Shown here piece by piece: positions 1 to 8,883 of a stretch of DNA of 46,254 nucleotides; the stretch's first letter is position 1, and each line of letters opens with the position of its first letter. The notes under the pieces were generated by a model. The model did no database searches, was not told the origin of the DNA, and worked only from the letters and a program-made list of their open reading frames with translations. The stretch comes from Rhodoferax sp. (GTDB taxonomy: Bacteria > Pseudomonadota > Gammaproteobacteria > Burkholderiales > Burkholderiaceae_C). The position numbers and the translations under genes are program-made. The DNA lies in NCBI RefSeq assembly GCF_025356155.1, contig NZ_JANXUQ010000113.1:1-46254 (forward strand). The letters are read 5' to 3'.

Positions 1-708
1 CTCGGCATTGGCCACATCCTCCGCATAGTCCTGGGCCGAGATATGGCCCACGCACGGCGCTGAGCAACGTTTGATCTGGTACAGCAAGCAGGGCCTGCTG
101 CGGTTGCCGAAGACCGGGTCTTCACACGTGCGCAGGCGAAACACTTTCTGCATCAACAGAATCGTTTCCTTGACCGCCCAGGCGCTGGGGTACGGCCCAA
201 AGTAGCGATGCTTTTTCTCGACGCCGCCGCGGTAGTAGGAGACGCGGGCAAAATTGGTGGCCAGTGGCGACGGGACCTTTTGCGCAACACCATCCGCCCG
301 CGCACCGTCCATCGCGGTGCGCTTGGGTGCAACTGGCACGCCGGTCATCTTCAAGTAGGGGTAACTCTTGTCATCCCGGAACAGGATGTTGTACTTGGGA
401 TTCTTGGTCTTGATGAGGTTGTTTTCCAGCAGCAGGGCCTCTGCTTCGGAGCGCACGACCGTGGTCTCCATGCGCACAATCTTGCTGACCATGTGGCCGG
501 TACGGGTGCCACCGTGGTTCTTCTGGAAATAGCTGGACACCCGCTTCTTCAGGCTGATAGCCTTGCCGACGTATAGCAACTGGTCCTGCGCGTCAAAGTA
601 GCGGTACACGCCCGGAAGCGATGGCAGCGAGGCCACTTCGCGCAACAGCTCTTCGGAATGCGCAGGAGAAGCTGGACTAGTGGGAGTGGCAGAGGTATCG
701 GCTGTCAT
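1..708 (-). CDS. uvrC: UvrABC excinuclease subunit C, N-terminal part (gene runs off the left edge)
   Basis: Nucleotide excision repair endonuclease that cuts on both sides of a lesion after UvrA and UvrB have marked it. The visible ~236 residues start MTADTSATP and contain the GIY-YIG nuclease domain: LPGVYRYFD then LLYVGKA, followed by the conserved [24 protein letters not shown] and the cysteine-containing [13 protein letters not shown] segment. The UvrB-binding, RNase H-like and helix-hairpin-helix parts lie outside the window. The start at 708 is the first ATG before the conserved core and leaves 57 bases to the divergent earP start. Family identity is clear; only completeness is unknown. 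Confidence 0.95.
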   Translation of the reverse strand, partial: MTADTSATPTSPASPAHSEELLREVASLPSLPGVYRYFDAQDQLLYVGKAISLKKRVSSYFQKNHGGTRTGHMVSKIVRMETTVVRSEAEALLLENNLIKTKNPKYNILFRDDKSYPYLKMTGVPVAPKRTAMDGARADGVAQKVPSPLATNFARVSYYRGGVEKKHRYFGPYPSAWAVKETILLMQKVFRLRTCEDPVFGNRSRPCLLYQIKRCSAPCVGHISAQDYAEDVANAE

Positions 709-765
709 GGGCCACTATTGTCATTCTTTTCACGGGGCGCTTTGGCCCGCGTGGACAATCGGCAG

Positions 766-2019
766 ATGCCTTCCTCCGCAAGCCTCCAGATCACGCGCCC
801 CGCTTCCGATCCAGCCCTGCTGTGGGATGTGTTCTGCCGCGTCATCGACAACTTTGGCGACCTGGGCGTCTGCTGGCGCCTGTGCGACAACCTGACCGCA
901 CGCGGGCATAGCGTGCGACTGTGGGTGGATGACGCCTCAGCCCTACAGTGGATGGCGCCGGGCGCAGTGGAGGGAACCTGGGCTGGTGTGCAGGTGCTGG
1001 GCTGGGAACAGTCGCGAGACGCTGCTCGACTGGCCAACTTGCGTGTCGCCGATGTCTGGATTGAAGGCTTCGGTTGCGAGTTAGCTCCTGAATTTATAGC
1101 GCATCACGCATATTCCACGAGGGCTAGCGGCGAGTTTTCCTTAAGACATCCAGTCTGGATCAACCTGGAGTACCTGTCGGCGGAGTCCTTTGTGGAGCGC
1201 GCACACGGCCTGCCCTCCCCGGTCATGGGCGGCCCTGCCAAGGGTTGGATCAAACATTTTTTCTACCCCGGCTTTACGGCACGCACTGGCGGATTGTTAC
1301 GCGAGCCCGGGTTGCAGCAACGCCAGCAAGCCTTTATGCACGGCGCACAGGACGGCGCGCACAACGGCGGCCAGCGCGCGGCATGGCTGGCGCAACATGG
1401 CATTGTTTACACGGATGGCGAACAACTGGTGTCGCTGTTTTGTTATGAACCTGCGGCTCTGCCTGCACTGCTGGCCCAACTCGACGCCCTGCCCGAACCC
1501 ACCCACCTGCTGGTTACCGCCGGGCGGGCCAGTGCAGCCGTGCGTGCATCGGTTCAGACGCTAGCGGGTGCGTCAGACGCGAGAGGCCATACTGCAGCGG
1601 CTGTCGATGCGGCCCGTGCGCCTGACTTGCGCCCGTTGCGCATCACCTACCTGCCCACACTCACGCAGCAGGATTTTGACCACCTGCTGTGGGCCTGTGA
1701 CTTGAATTTTGTGAGAGGCGAAGACTCGTTGGTGCGCGCCCTCTGGGCTGGCAAACCGCTGGTCTGGCAGATCTACCCGCAAGATGACGACGCCCATATT
1801 CCGAAGCTGGACGCCTTTCTGGACATGCTGGGTCCCAGCCACAGCCTGAGGGCTTTTCACCATGCTTGGAATACCGAACGGGCGCCAGCACAAACCGCGC
1901 ATTTGCCCGCCATCGACCTGCCTGCCTGGTCGCAAACCGTGCAGTCCGCACGCGAACGCCTGCTGCAACAGGACGACCTGGCCACCCAATTGATCCATTT
2001 CGCGTTGAAAAAACGGTAA
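766..2019 (+). CDS. earP: EF-P arginine rhamnosyltransferase EarP
   Basis: Cytoplasmic glycosyltransferase that moves rhamnose from dTDP-rhamnose to Arg32 of elongation factor P, enabling EF-P to relieve stalling at polyproline. Visible signatures are the N-terminal [17 protein letters not shown], with the Asp used in catalysis, a middle [12 protein letters not shown], and the C-terminal nucleotide-sugar motif [15 protein letters not shown] followed by [11 protein letters not shown]. The frame is open from 658, but I chose the ATG at 766 because residues before it do not resemble the family and would overlap uvrC. At 417 residues it is longer than the ~370-380 usual for EarP. Part of the excess is a peptide encoded by a dispersed repeat (about 1085-1130), and another part is a variable stretch near 1560-1620. 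efp follows 133 bases downstream and carries the target arginine. Confidence 0.93.
   Translation: MPSSASLQITRPASDPALLWDVFCRVIDNFGDLGVCWRLCDNLTARGHSVRLWVDDASALQWMAPGAVEGTWAGVQVLGWEQSRDAARLANLRVADVWIEGFGCELAPEFIAHHAYSTRASGEFSLRHPVWINLEYLSAESFVERAHGLPSPVMGGPAKGWIKHFFYPGFTARTGGLLREPGLQQRQQAFMHGAQDGAHNGGQRAAWLAQHGIVYTDGEQLVSLFCYEPAALPALLAQLDALPEPTHLLVTAGRASAAVRASVQTLAGASDARGHTAAAVDAARAPDLRPLRITYLPTLTQQDFDHLLWACDLNFVRGEDSLVRALWAGKPLVWQIYPQDDDAHIPKLDAFLDMLGPSHSLRAFHHAWNTERAPAQTAHLPAIDLPAWSQTVQSARERLLQQDDLATQLIHFALKKR
1085..1130 (+). repeat. Dispersed ~50-base repeat, copy A, inside earP
   Basis: Core ATAGCGCATCACGCATATTC followed by CACGAGGGCTA. About 28 of 32 bases match copy C in lpxK. The left side CTCCTGAATTTATAGC matches CTCCTAAATTAATAGC of copy D. 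It is read in frame, giving [11 protein letters not shown] between the conserved ELAPEF and PVWINLEYL of EarP. Confidence 0.75.
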
Positions 2020-2037
2020 AATTCGAGGCTTTGCTGA

Positions 2038-2052
2038 ATTTGCCTGGCAAAT
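2038..2052. promoter_or_regulatory. Palindrome between earP and efp
   Basis: ATTTGCC-T-GGCAAAT is a perfect inverted repeat with one central base, 19 bases after the earP stop and 100 bases before efp. It could be an operator or a short RNA hairpin. No T-run follows, so a terminator is unlikely. Function is unknown. Confidence 0.35.
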
Positions 2053-2152
2053 CGATGGGAAACCATGCGAGGGCAAACCATGCTCCGCCGCGCACTGCGG
2101 CCTAACAACGCTGACAGCACAGGCTGACAGTGACAACCGCTTCAAGCTGCTT

Positions 2153-2707
2153 ATGAAAATCGCTCAAGAAATCCGCGCCGGCAACGTCATCATGCACGGC
2201 AAGGACCCGATGGTCGTTCTGAAAACCGAATACAGCCGCGGCGGGCGCAACTCCGCCACCGTGCGCATGAAGCTCAAGAGCCTGATCGCCAACTTCGGCA
2301 CCGAAGTCGTGTTCAAGGCCGACGACAAGATGGACCAGGTCATTCTGGACAAGAAGGATTGCACGTACTCCTACTTCGCTGATCCCATGTACGTCTGCAT
2401 GGACGCCGAGTTCAACCAGTACGAAGTCGAAGCCGAAAACATGGGCGACGCACTGAACTACCTGGAAGATGGCATGGAACTGGAAGTCGTGTTCTATGAC
2501 GGCAAGGCCATCTCGGTCGAGCTGCCCACAGGCGTGGTGCGCGAGATAACCTGGACCGAACCCGCGGTCAAGGGTGACACATCGGGCAAGGTTTTGAAGC
2601 CTGCCAAGATCGCCACCGGTTTCGAAATTGGCGTGCCAATCTTCGTGGCCCAGGGCGACAAGGTTGAAATCGACACCCGTACCGGTGAGTACCGCAAGCG
2701 TGTCTGA
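2153..2707 (+). CDS. efp: Translation elongation factor P
   Basis: Binds between the ribosomal P and E sites and stimulates peptide bond formation at polyproline stretches. The 184 residues cover the three beta-barrel domains. The domain I loop reads YSRGGRNSA with arginine at position 32, the residue that EarP rhamnosylates. Lysine-type EF-P, modified by EpmA/EpmB, would have Lys in this loop, so the modification type follows from sequence and from the earP neighbour. The C-terminal [14 protein letters not shown] is typical. No clear Shine-Dalgarno sequence is visible in the 20 bases before the ATG. Confidence 0.97.
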   Translation: MKIAQEIRAGNVIMHGKDPMVVLKTEYSRGGRNSATVRMKLKSLIANFGTEVVFKADDKMDQVILDKKDCTYSYFADPMYVCMDAEFNQYEVEAENMGDALNYLEDGMELEVVFYDGKAISVELPTGVVREITWTEPAVKGDTSGKVLKPAKIATGFEIGVPIFVAQGDKVEIDTRTGEYRKRV

Positions 2708-2755
2708 TCCACGCCAGGCGAACTACCCAGACAAGGCTTCTTCGGACATTGCCAC

Positions 2756-3619
2756 TTGGATACCCTGAACCCACCCCTTCCACGCAGTCTGGCTGATGCC
2801 TGGAGCGACCTCAAAGCCCATGCCGATGCGGGTACTCCGCTGGAGGCTGACGCCTATCGCTTGGCCTTTGCCGACCCCGAATTTTTGCTGCGCCGCGAAA
2901 CCCGGGGCATACGCATGCAATTGGAGATGCTCAAGCCCGATCTGGCCCAGCTTGAGCAAGGCATTGAAAACACGGTGGTGGTTTTTGGCAGCGCGCGCTT
3001 CAGCTCCATGGAAGATGCACAGCGCATCATGGAGCAGGCCCGGGCAAGCCAGGATGCGGCGGCGATCCGCCTGGCCGAACGCCACCTGCGCAATGCCCAC
3101 TACTACGAACAAGCCCGCCAGTTCGGCCACCTGGTTGCGACCAACAACGCGCCCTTGCCGCCGCGCGCGCGTCTTTACATCTGCACCGGCGGCGGGCCCG
3201 GCATCATGGAGGCCGCCAACCGCGGCGCGTCTGAAGCGGGCGCACCAACCGTTGGCCTGAACATTGCGTTACCGCACGAGCAATCCGGCAACCGCTACCT
3301 GACGCCATCACTGAGCTTCAAGTTCCACTACTTTGCGCTGCGCAAAATGCATTTCATGATGCGCGCCAAGGCCATGGTGGCTTTTCCCGGTGGCTTTGGC
3401 ACGCTGGATGAATTGTTTGAAGTCATCACGCTGGTGCAGACCCGCAAATCACACCCCATACCCATCATCCTGTTCGGTTCCGAATACTGGAAGCGCCTGT
3501 TGAATCTGGAGGTGTTGGTGGAAGAAGGCGCAATCTCCCCGGAAGACCTGAATCTGTTCCAGTACTGCGACAAGCCGCAAGAAGCATGGGACGCTATAGA
3601 AGCGTTTTACAAGTCCTAG
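2756..3619 (+). CDS. LOG-family (TIGR00730) nucleotide-binding protein
   Basis: The Rossmann-like LOG fold is shown by TGGGPGIMEAANRGA and by PGGFGTLDELFEVITLVQTRK, the substrate-binding PGGxGTxxE signature. Characterised LOG proteins hydrolyse cytokinin riboside 5'-monophosphate or related nucleotides to free base and ribose phosphate. The bacterial substrate here is unknown. The frame upstream is closed by the efp stop, and TTG at 2756 is the only usable start before residue 60, so a TTG start is inferred. The 287-residue length, with a ~95-residue N-terminal extension, fits the long LOG type. It is convergent with the MFS gene, 22 bases away. Confidence 0.88.
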   Translation: MDTLNPPLPRSLADAWSDLKAHADAGTPLEADAYRLAFADPEFLLRRETRGIRMQLEMLKPDLAQLEQGIENTVVVFGSARFSSMEDAQRIMEQARASQDAAAIRLAERHLRNAHYYEQARQFGHLVATNNAPLPPRARLYICTGGGPGIMEAANRGASEAGAPTVGLNIALPHEQSGNRYLTPSLSFKFHYFALRKMHFMMRAKAMVAFPGGFGTLDELFEVITLVQTRKSHPIPIILFGSEYWKRLLNLEVLVEEGAISPEDLNLFQYCDKPQEAWDAIEAFYKS

Positions 3620-3641
3620 ACTTACAACGCGTAAAGAGCTC

Positions 3642-4847
3642 TCACGGTGGTCGTAAGCGCCAAGCCACGGGCGCTCCGGCCCCCACCATGGCGCCTACGG
3701 TCCAGAACACCACCGATATACCCACCACCAGCCCTGCCGTGCCAAACAGCATCGGCATCAGCACGCTGGACAAGTTCAGCGTCATCAGGCGCAAGCCAAT
3801 GGCCTGGCCATGCAATGCATGCGGCGTGATCTGGTGCAGGGTGCTCAGAATCATGGGTTGCACCGAACCCAAGGACAGGCCCAGCAGCACAGAGCACAGG
3901 CCCATGGTCCATGGCGACAGCATCAGCGGGTAGATAGCGAACAGCACAGCCGTCACCAGCATCGCGCCGGTGATGACGACCCACTCCCGCAGATTGGCCG
4001 CCACCAGCGGCATCAGCACGCGCACGGCGGCACCCGAAACGGCCATAGAGCCCAGAATCGTACCAATGACCGATGCGCTAAAGCCGCGCTCGTGGCCCAG
4101 CATGGGCACGACAAAGGTATGCACATCCCAGCAGGACGACAACAACCAGTTCACCAGCAACAGACGCCGCATCTGCGGCTCGCGCAGCAGGTGCCAGACC
4201 TTGGCATTTTTGGTAAGGGCCGAGTGCTCTACCGGCGGCAACTCCTGCGTGTGCCGTATCCAGAACCAGGTCATCAACGGCATCAGCGCCATCAACAAAA
4301 AGGCGGCCCTGAAACCATTGCTATCCCCCACGGTACCGCCCACCCACACACCGGCGTGGTCGATCAACAGCCCGGCTGCTACCGGGCCCACAAAGTTTGA
4401 AATCGCAGGACCAATGGCCAGCCAGCTAAAGACTTGCTTGAGCTCGGTCGTGTCCTGCGCGGCGCGCCCCACATGGCGCTGCAATGCGACGATGGCGACA
4501 CCCGTGGCACCGCCCATCAACAGCGCACTGACACACAACATGGGGAAGCGGGGTACTGCCACCGCCAAGCCCGCGCCCAGCATGGCGGCCGACACGCCCA
4601 GACGCATGGGTTTGAGCAGGCCGTGGCGGTCAGCATACCTCCCGGCCGGAATCGCCAGAAATACTTGTGTCAGTGAAAACAGCGCGAGCAACACACCGAC
4701 CGATAGCGCGCTGTAGCCTTCGCGCAGCGCCAACAAGGGCGCGGCCATGCGCATACCGGCCATGCTGCCGTGCAGAAAAATTTGCCCGAGGATCAGGCGG
4801 GCCAGCTCCCAGGAACGAGACACCGCACGGTCTTGCGCAAGACTCAT
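3642..4847 (-). CDS. Major facilitator superfamily transporter
   Basis: A 401-residue inner-membrane protein with about 12 hydrophobic segments. The MFS loop 2-3 signature appears as AGRYADRHGLLKPM after FLAIPAG. No substrate-defining motif is recognisable, so the substrate is unknown; a drug or metabolite exporter is possible. Its ATG overlaps the rmuC stop by four bases (ATGA), which suggests translational coupling at the end of the minus-strand run that begins with the thioesterase. Confidence 0.85.
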   Translation of the reverse strand: MSLAQDRAVSRSWELARLILGQIFLHGSMAGMRMAAPLLALREGYSALSVGVLLALFSLTQVFLAIPAGRYADRHGLLKPMRLGVSAAMLGAGLAVAVPRFPMLCVSALLMGGATGVAIVALQRHVGRAAQDTTELKQVFSWLAIGPAISNFVGPVAAGLLIDHAGVWVGGTVGDSNGFRAAFLLMALMPLMTWFWIRHTQELPPVEHSALTKNAKVWHLLREPQMRRLLLVNWLLSSCWDVHTFVVPMLGHERGFSASVIGTILGSMAVSGAAVRVLMPLVAANLREWVVITGAMLVTAVLFAIYPLMLSPWTMGLCSVLLGLSLGSVQPMILSTLHQITPHALHGQAIGLRLMTLNLSSVLMPMLFGTAGLVVGISVVFWTVGAMVGAGAPVAWRLRPP

Positions 4848-6262
4848 GCGCTGGTGTCGGCGTCGGTATCGTCTGGCCGGTCCAAGTCTTTGTCGAAGGG
4901 AATCAGTGCCTGGGTCTGGGTATCGGGCAAGGCATCGACTTTTTTCAACACCCGGTTCATCGCGCGGCTGCGGGTCTCGGCGCTGTCCAGCGTCTTGAGC
5001 ACGGTTTCGGTTTGTGACTTGACCTTGGCCAGTACATCGCCAAATTTTCCAAACTCGGTCTTCACAGCGCCCAGCACCTGCCAGACCTCGCTAGAACGCT
5101 TCTCTAGGGCCAGCGTTCTAAAGCCCATCTGCAGCGAGCTCAGCATCGCCAGCAACGTGGTCGGCCCGGCCAGCGTGACGCGGTGGTCGCGCTGCAGGCT
5201 CTCCATCAGGCCGGGGCGGCGCAGCACCTCGGCGTACAGTCCTTCGGTCGGCAAAAACAATATCGCAAAATCCGTGGTGTGCGGGGGCTCCACATACTTC
5301 TCGACCATGGACTTGGCCTCCAGCCGTATGCGCAGCTCCAGCGCCTTGCCCGCAGCCTCGGCGCCCAGCACATCCGCCCTGCCCTGGGCGTCCAGCAAAC
5401 GTTCGTAGTCTTCGTTGGGGAACTTGGCGTCTATCGGCAGCCACAGCGGCGCACCTGAATCGGACTTGCCCGGCAGCTTGATCGCGAAGTCGACGACGTT
5501 TTTGCTGCCAGGCCGGGTTGCGATCTGCACCGCATATTGGTCCGGCACAAAGACCTGTTCCAGCAGACCGGCCAATTGCGCTTCGCCAAAAATGCCACGC
5601 GTTTTGACATTGGTGAGCAGGTGTTTGAGGTCCCCTACGCCCTGGGCCAGCGTCTGCATTTCACCTAGACCTTTATGCACCTGCTCCAACCGGTCGGCAA
5701 CCTGCTTGAAGCTCTCGCCCAGGCGGGCTTGCAAGGTGGTTTGCAGTTTTTCGTCCACCGTGGCGCGCATTTCGTCCAGTTTGGCGGAGTTGGTGGTTTG
5801 CAACTGCGTCAGTTGCGCTTCCAGCGTGGCACGCACCTCTGCCATGCGCCGGGCATTGGATTCAGCCAGGCCCGACAACTGCGTGGTCAGCGTGTCCGAC
5901 AGGGTTTTTTGCAGCAGCGACAGTTGCTGGCCAAAGGCGTCGATCTGCGTGTTTTGTGTACGTGTGGCCTCAGCCCCTTGCTGCGTCAGCAACTGCTGGA
6001 AGGTAGCCAGGTTTTGCGATAGCTCCCGGCGCGCTGCTTGGGACGATTCCGCAATTTCCCGGCGCAGCTCGCGCTCCAGGCGTTCGTTGCCGGATTGCTG
6101 CAAGGCACGCAGGTCTTGCAGCTCCTTGCGTTGCAGTTGTGCGTCCAGCCCTGCCTGCGCATCCCCAGCGCGTGGGCGGCCCAGCGCAAAAGCCGTCCAT
6201 GCGGCTACCACCAGCGTTACCAGCGTCAGCGCCAGCAGCACCCAAACCAATCCTTCATTCAC
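4844..6262 (-). CDS. rmuC: DNA recombination protein RmuC
   Basis: RmuC-family protein of 472 residues. An N-terminal membrane anchor (about residues 5-28) is followed by a long coiled coil rich in Gln, Glu and Leu (about 40-220). The conserved RmuC domain contains VVDFAIKLPG, LPIDAKFPNEDYERL and TEGLYAEVLRRPGLM, and resembles restriction-endonuclease-like folds. In E. coli rmuC limits inversions at short inverted repeats. The exact biochemical activity here is inferred from family only. It lies 100 bases downstream of the hydroxyacid dehydrogenase, separated by a dispersed repeat. Confidence 0.92.
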   Translation of the reverse strand: MNEGLVWVLLALTLVTLVVAAWTAFALGRPRAGDAQAGLDAQLQRKELQDLRALQQSGNERLERELRREIAESSQAARRELSQNLATFQQLLTQQGAEATRTQNTQIDAFGQQLSLLQKTLSDTLTTQLSGLAESNARRMAEVRATLEAQLTQLQTTNSAKLDEMRATVDEKLQTTLQARLGESFKQVADRLEQVHKGLGEMQTLAQGVGDLKHLLTNVKTRGIFGEAQLAGLLEQVFVPDQYAVQIATRPGSKNVVDFAIKLPGKSDSGAPLWLPIDAKFPNEDYERLLDAQGRADVLGAEAAGKALELRIRLEAKSMVEKYVEPPHTTDFAILFLPTEGLYAEVLRRPGLMESLQRDHRVTLAGPTTLLAMLSSLQMGFRTLALEKRSSEVWQVLGAVKTEFGKFGDVLAKVKSQTETVLKTLDSAETRSRAMNRVLKKVDALPDTQTQALIPFDKDLDRPDDTDADTSA

Positions 6263-6301
6263 CTTGCAACCGCCTTTTCAACCAATGCCATATGAGAAAT
6301 A

Positions 6302-6350
6302 GGGCTCTAGCCCTCGTGGAATATGCCTAACCCGCTATCAAGCCAATAGC
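6302..6350 (-). repeat. Dispersed ~50-base repeat, copy B, between rmuC and the hydroxyacid dehydrogenase
   Basis: Read on the minus strand it contains GCTATTGGCTTGATAGCGGG, then TTAGGCATATTCCACGAGGG and CTAGAGCCC. The right core CATATTCCACGAGGGCTA is identical to copy C. This is an intergenic copy. Confidence 0.75.
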
Positions 6351-6362
6351 AAGCCTCAAAAC

Positions 6363-7376
6363 CTACATTGCGCCCTTCTGCGCCAACCGGTCCGCATTCA
6401 GCGGTGTGACCGCCTCACCATGCACCAAGTAACCAATCAGATTGTCCACTGCCAGCATGGCCATCGCACGGCGGGTGCCGATCGTGGCGCTGGCGATGTG
6501 GGGCGTCAGCACGACATTGGGCACGGTGAGCAGGTCCGGGTGGACCGAGGGTTCGCCCTCGAACACATCCAGGCCTGCTGCGGCGATGCGTTTGTCGCGC
6601 AGTGCTGCGGCCAGCGCGGCGTCGTCCACAATGCCGCCGCGGGCAATGTTGGTCAGCGTGGCTGTGGGCTTCATCAACGCCAGTTCGGCCGCGCCAATGG
6701 TGTGGTGCGAGGCGGCGGAGTACGGCACGACCAGCACGACGTGGTCGGCCGTCTGCAACAGCTCGTGTTTGCTGACGTAGCGGGCCTTGCATTCGGCCTC
6801 AAGGGCGGCGTCCAGGCGGCTGCGGTTGTGGTACACGACCTGCATGCCAAAGCCCAGCGCACCGCGGCGTGCAATGCCCTGGCCGATGCGGCCCATGCCG
6901 ATGATGCCCAGCGTGGAGCCGTGGACCTCGGCACCCGCAAACATGTCGTAGCGCCAGTGCTTCCATTGGCCGGCGCGCAGATAGTGCTCGCTTTCTGTCA
7001 CGCGGCGCGCGGCGGCCATCATCAGTGCAAAACCGAAGTCGGCCGTGGTCTGGGTCAGCACATCGGGCGCGTTGCTGGCCAGCACGCCGGCGGCGCTCAT
7101 CGCGTCCAGGTCGAAGTTGTTGTAGCCCACGGCCATGTTGGCGCAGATTTTCAGGTCGGGGCAGTGGGCCAGCAACGCGGCGTTGATGGCGACCGAGCCC
7201 GTGGTAAATGCGCCGGCCTTGCCCTGCAGGCGCTGCACCAGTTCTGCTGATGTCCAATTTGCGTCGGCCTGGTTGGACTCCACATCGAAGTGTTCTGACA
7301 GTTTTTCAATCACCTCAGGGAAGACGGCGCGGGTGACCAGTACACGGGGGCGGGATGCGGTGGAGGAATTCGACAT
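6363..7376 (-). CDS. D-isomer-specific 2-hydroxyacid dehydrogenase (glyoxylate/hydroxypyruvate reductase type)
   Basis: NAD(P)H-dependent reductase of 2-oxoacids such as glyoxylate or hydroxypyruvate. The Rossmann motif is GIIGMGRIGQGIA. The catalytic trio is visible: Arg in TNIARGGIVDD, Glu in GLDVFEGEPSVHP and His in LTPHIASAT. The 337-residue length is usual. It lacks the long C-terminal ACT domain of SerA, so serine synthesis is unlikely. It follows nitroreductase on the same strand by 90 bases. The exact substrate cannot be read from sequence. Confidence 0.9.
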   Translation of the reverse strand: MSNSSTASRPRVLVTRAVFPEVIEKLSEHFDVESNQADANWTSAELVQRLQGKAGAFTTGSVAINAALLAHCPDLKICANMAVGYNNFDLDAMSAAGVLASNAPDVLTQTTADFGFALMMAAARRVTESEHYLRAGQWKHWRYDMFAGAEVHGSTLGIIGMGRIGQGIARRGALGFGMQVVYHNRSRLDAALEAECKARYVSKHELLQTADHVVLVVPYSAASHHTIGAAELALMKPTATLTNIARGGIVDDAALAAALRDKRIAAAGLDVFEGEPSVHPDLLTVPNVVLTPHIASATIGTRRAMAMLAVDNLIGYLVHGEAVTPLNADRLAQKGAM

Positions 7377-7466
7377 GGCAGGGCTTCAGGTAAGGGTTTC
7401 AATCTCGAACACTTGGCGCAGATAGGCCAGGTACTTTTCGTCTTTGCACATATTCGCCCTTGGGCC

Positions 7467-8165
7467 CTATTCCAGCCAGGTCGTGAAGTCTTGCGCTGGC
7501 ACGCGGGGGGTGTGAAAACCATTGACCGGGGCCGACTCGTCTGCATGGCCCAGCGCCATGCCGCAGACCAGCATCTCGTCCGGGCCAGCGCCAATGTGCG
7601 GCAGGATAATTTTCGCAAAACCATTCCAGGCCGCTTGTGGGCAGGTGTGCAGGCCCTGGCCGCGTGCGGCGACCATGATGTTTTGCAAAAAGGCCCCGTA
7701 GTCCACCAGCGAGCCGCGGCCCAACACCCGGTCCACGGTGAACATCAGGCCCACCGGCGCGTCAAAGAAACGGAAATTGCGCTGGTGCTGGGCGTGCATC
7801 TTGTCTTTGTCGGCCTTGCCTATGCCGAGCAAGCCGTACAGGCCCCAGCCGTTTTCGCGGCGCCGGTCGATGTAGGGGCTGACCCATTTCTGCGGGTAGT
7901 AGTCGTACTCTTCCACGTAATCCGCCGCCAAGGCCGGGTTCGCGCGTATCGCGTCGTGGGCGCTGCATACCTGCTCGACGAGCTTGGCCTGGCTTGCACC
8001 CTGCAGCACATAAACGCGCCAAGGCTGGCAGTTGGTACCTGACGGTGCGCGGCTGGCGACCTGCAAAATGTGTTCGATGGCAGCGCGATCTACCGTCTGG
8101 CTGGTGAAAGCGCGTACGGACATGCGCGACGTGATGGCTGCGTCCACAGCAGGAGAAGAGGTCAT
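7467..8165 (-). CDS. Nitroreductase-family flavoprotein
   Basis: FMN-dependent NAD(P)H oxidoreductase of the nitroreductase fold. The N-terminal SRMSVRAFTSQTVDR, the FMN-binding ASRAPSGTNCQPWRVYVL and the C-terminal VCGMALGHADESAPVN are typical. At 232 residues it belongs to the larger members with an insertion rich in aromatic residues (YVEEYDYYPQKWVSPY). The physiological substrate is unknown. Its ATG overlaps the upstream thioesterase stop by four bases, so the two are probably co-translated. After the TAG stop the same frame stays open for about 26 codons. Confidence 0.9.
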   Translation of the reverse strand: MTSSPAVDAAITSRMSVRAFTSQTVDRAAIEHILQVASRAPSGTNCQPWRVYVLQGASQAKLVEQVCSAHDAIRANPALAADYVEEYDYYPQKWVSPYIDRRRENGWGLYGLLGIGKADKDKMHAQHQRNFRFFDAPVGLMFTVDRVLGRGSLVDYGAFLQNIMVAARGQGLHTCPQAAWNGFAKIILPHIGAGPDEMLVCGMALGHADESAPVNGFHTPRVPAQDFTTWLE

Positions 8166-8620
8166 TGCAAGGCTTCCAAAACAGTTTTGAGGCGGGTCGA
8201 CAGGGGTACGGGCTTGCGCGTCTGCGTGTCTACATAGACGTGCACAAAATGCCCCTTGGCGGCGGTGGTATCCGCATCGCCAAAGATGCCCACCTCATAG
8301 CGCACGCTGGACGTACCCAAGTGCGCCACCCGGATGCCTACCTGCACCGTCTGCGGAAACGCCAGCGATGCAAAGTAGTTGCAGTGGGTTTCAACGACCA
8401 GGCCAATGGTTTCACCGGTGTGGATATCCAGCGCGCCATGCTCGATCAGGTAGGCATTGACCGCCGTGTCAAACCAGCTGTAGTAGACGACGTTGTTGAC
8501 ATGGCCATAGGCATCGTTGTCCATCCAGCGGGTGGTGATGGGCCGGAACGCCTTGTAGGCGTTGCGGGCTTCGGGAGCGGGTTTTGAATAAGAGGTCGGG
8601 ATGGGATTGGAATTGAGCAT
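8162..8620 (-). CDS. Acyl-CoA thioesterase, 4-hydroxybenzoyl-CoA thioesterase (YbgC) type
   Basis: Hotdog-fold hydrolase of 152 residues that cleaves acyl-CoA thioesters. The signature TTRWMDNDAYGHVNNVVYYSW contains the catalytic Asp and the HVNN turn. ETHCNYFASLAFPQTV and HLGTSSVRYEVGIF follow as in the family. It is the first gene of the minus-strand run and faces the divergent phasin gene 263 bases away. Substrate chain length is unknown. Confidence 0.9.
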   Translation of the reverse strand: MLNSNPIPTSYSKPAPEARNAYKAFRPITTRWMDNDAYGHVNNVVYYSWFDTAVNAYLIEHGALDIHTGETIGLVVETHCNYFASLAFPQTVQVGIRVAHLGTSSVRYEVGIFGDADTTAAKGHFVHVYVDTQTRKPVPLSTRLKTVLEALQ

Positions 8621-8744
8621 CGCCTGATTTTGCCAGCCCGATCTGGTCGCCCACTGTCGGTGCGGTGACAGCCCTTAAAACCCCATGCAATCCCGGTGAC
8701 CGGCCTGTGACAAAGACCGGATCTAGAGAAATTGTTCTAAATTG

Positions 8745-8757
8745 TTGCAATGCAGCA
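8745..8757. promoter_or_regulatory. Operator-like site 1 upstream of the phasin promoter
   Basis: TTGCAATGCAGCA lies just upstream of the -35 element. Its reverse complement recurs with one mismatch at 8802-8814. TGC/GCA-rich sites of this kind are reported for PhaR, the polyhydroxyalkanoate-responsive repressor of phasin genes, so PhaR binding is a reasonable inference. Confidence 0.5.
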
Positions 8758-8765
8758 AAAAAGAC

Positions 8766-8793
8766 TTGCGCTGCCAATCAGCATCTCTATAAT
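8766..8793 (+). promoter_or_regulatory. Sigma-70 promoter of the phasin gene
   Basis: -35 TTGCGC (8766-8771) and a perfect -10 TATAAT (8788-8793) are separated by 16 bases. The start of transcription would fall near 8800, inside or just before operator-like site 2. This leaves an ~84-base leader before phaP. Confidence 0.6.
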
Positions 8794-8801
8794 TCCACCC
8801 A

Positions 8802-8814
8802 TGCTGCACTGCAA
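8802..8814. promoter_or_regulatory. Operator-like site 2 at the phasin transcription start
   Basis: TGCTGCACTGCAA matches the reverse complement of site 1 at 12 of 13 positions. It sits 9 bases downstream of the -10, where a bound repressor would block initiation. Confidence 0.5.
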
Positions 8815-8883
8815 CATAGACAGCCACCAGGGCAGTTACGGAGCAGATAGTAAATTTTTACCTTAACTCTAGGAGATATTGAC

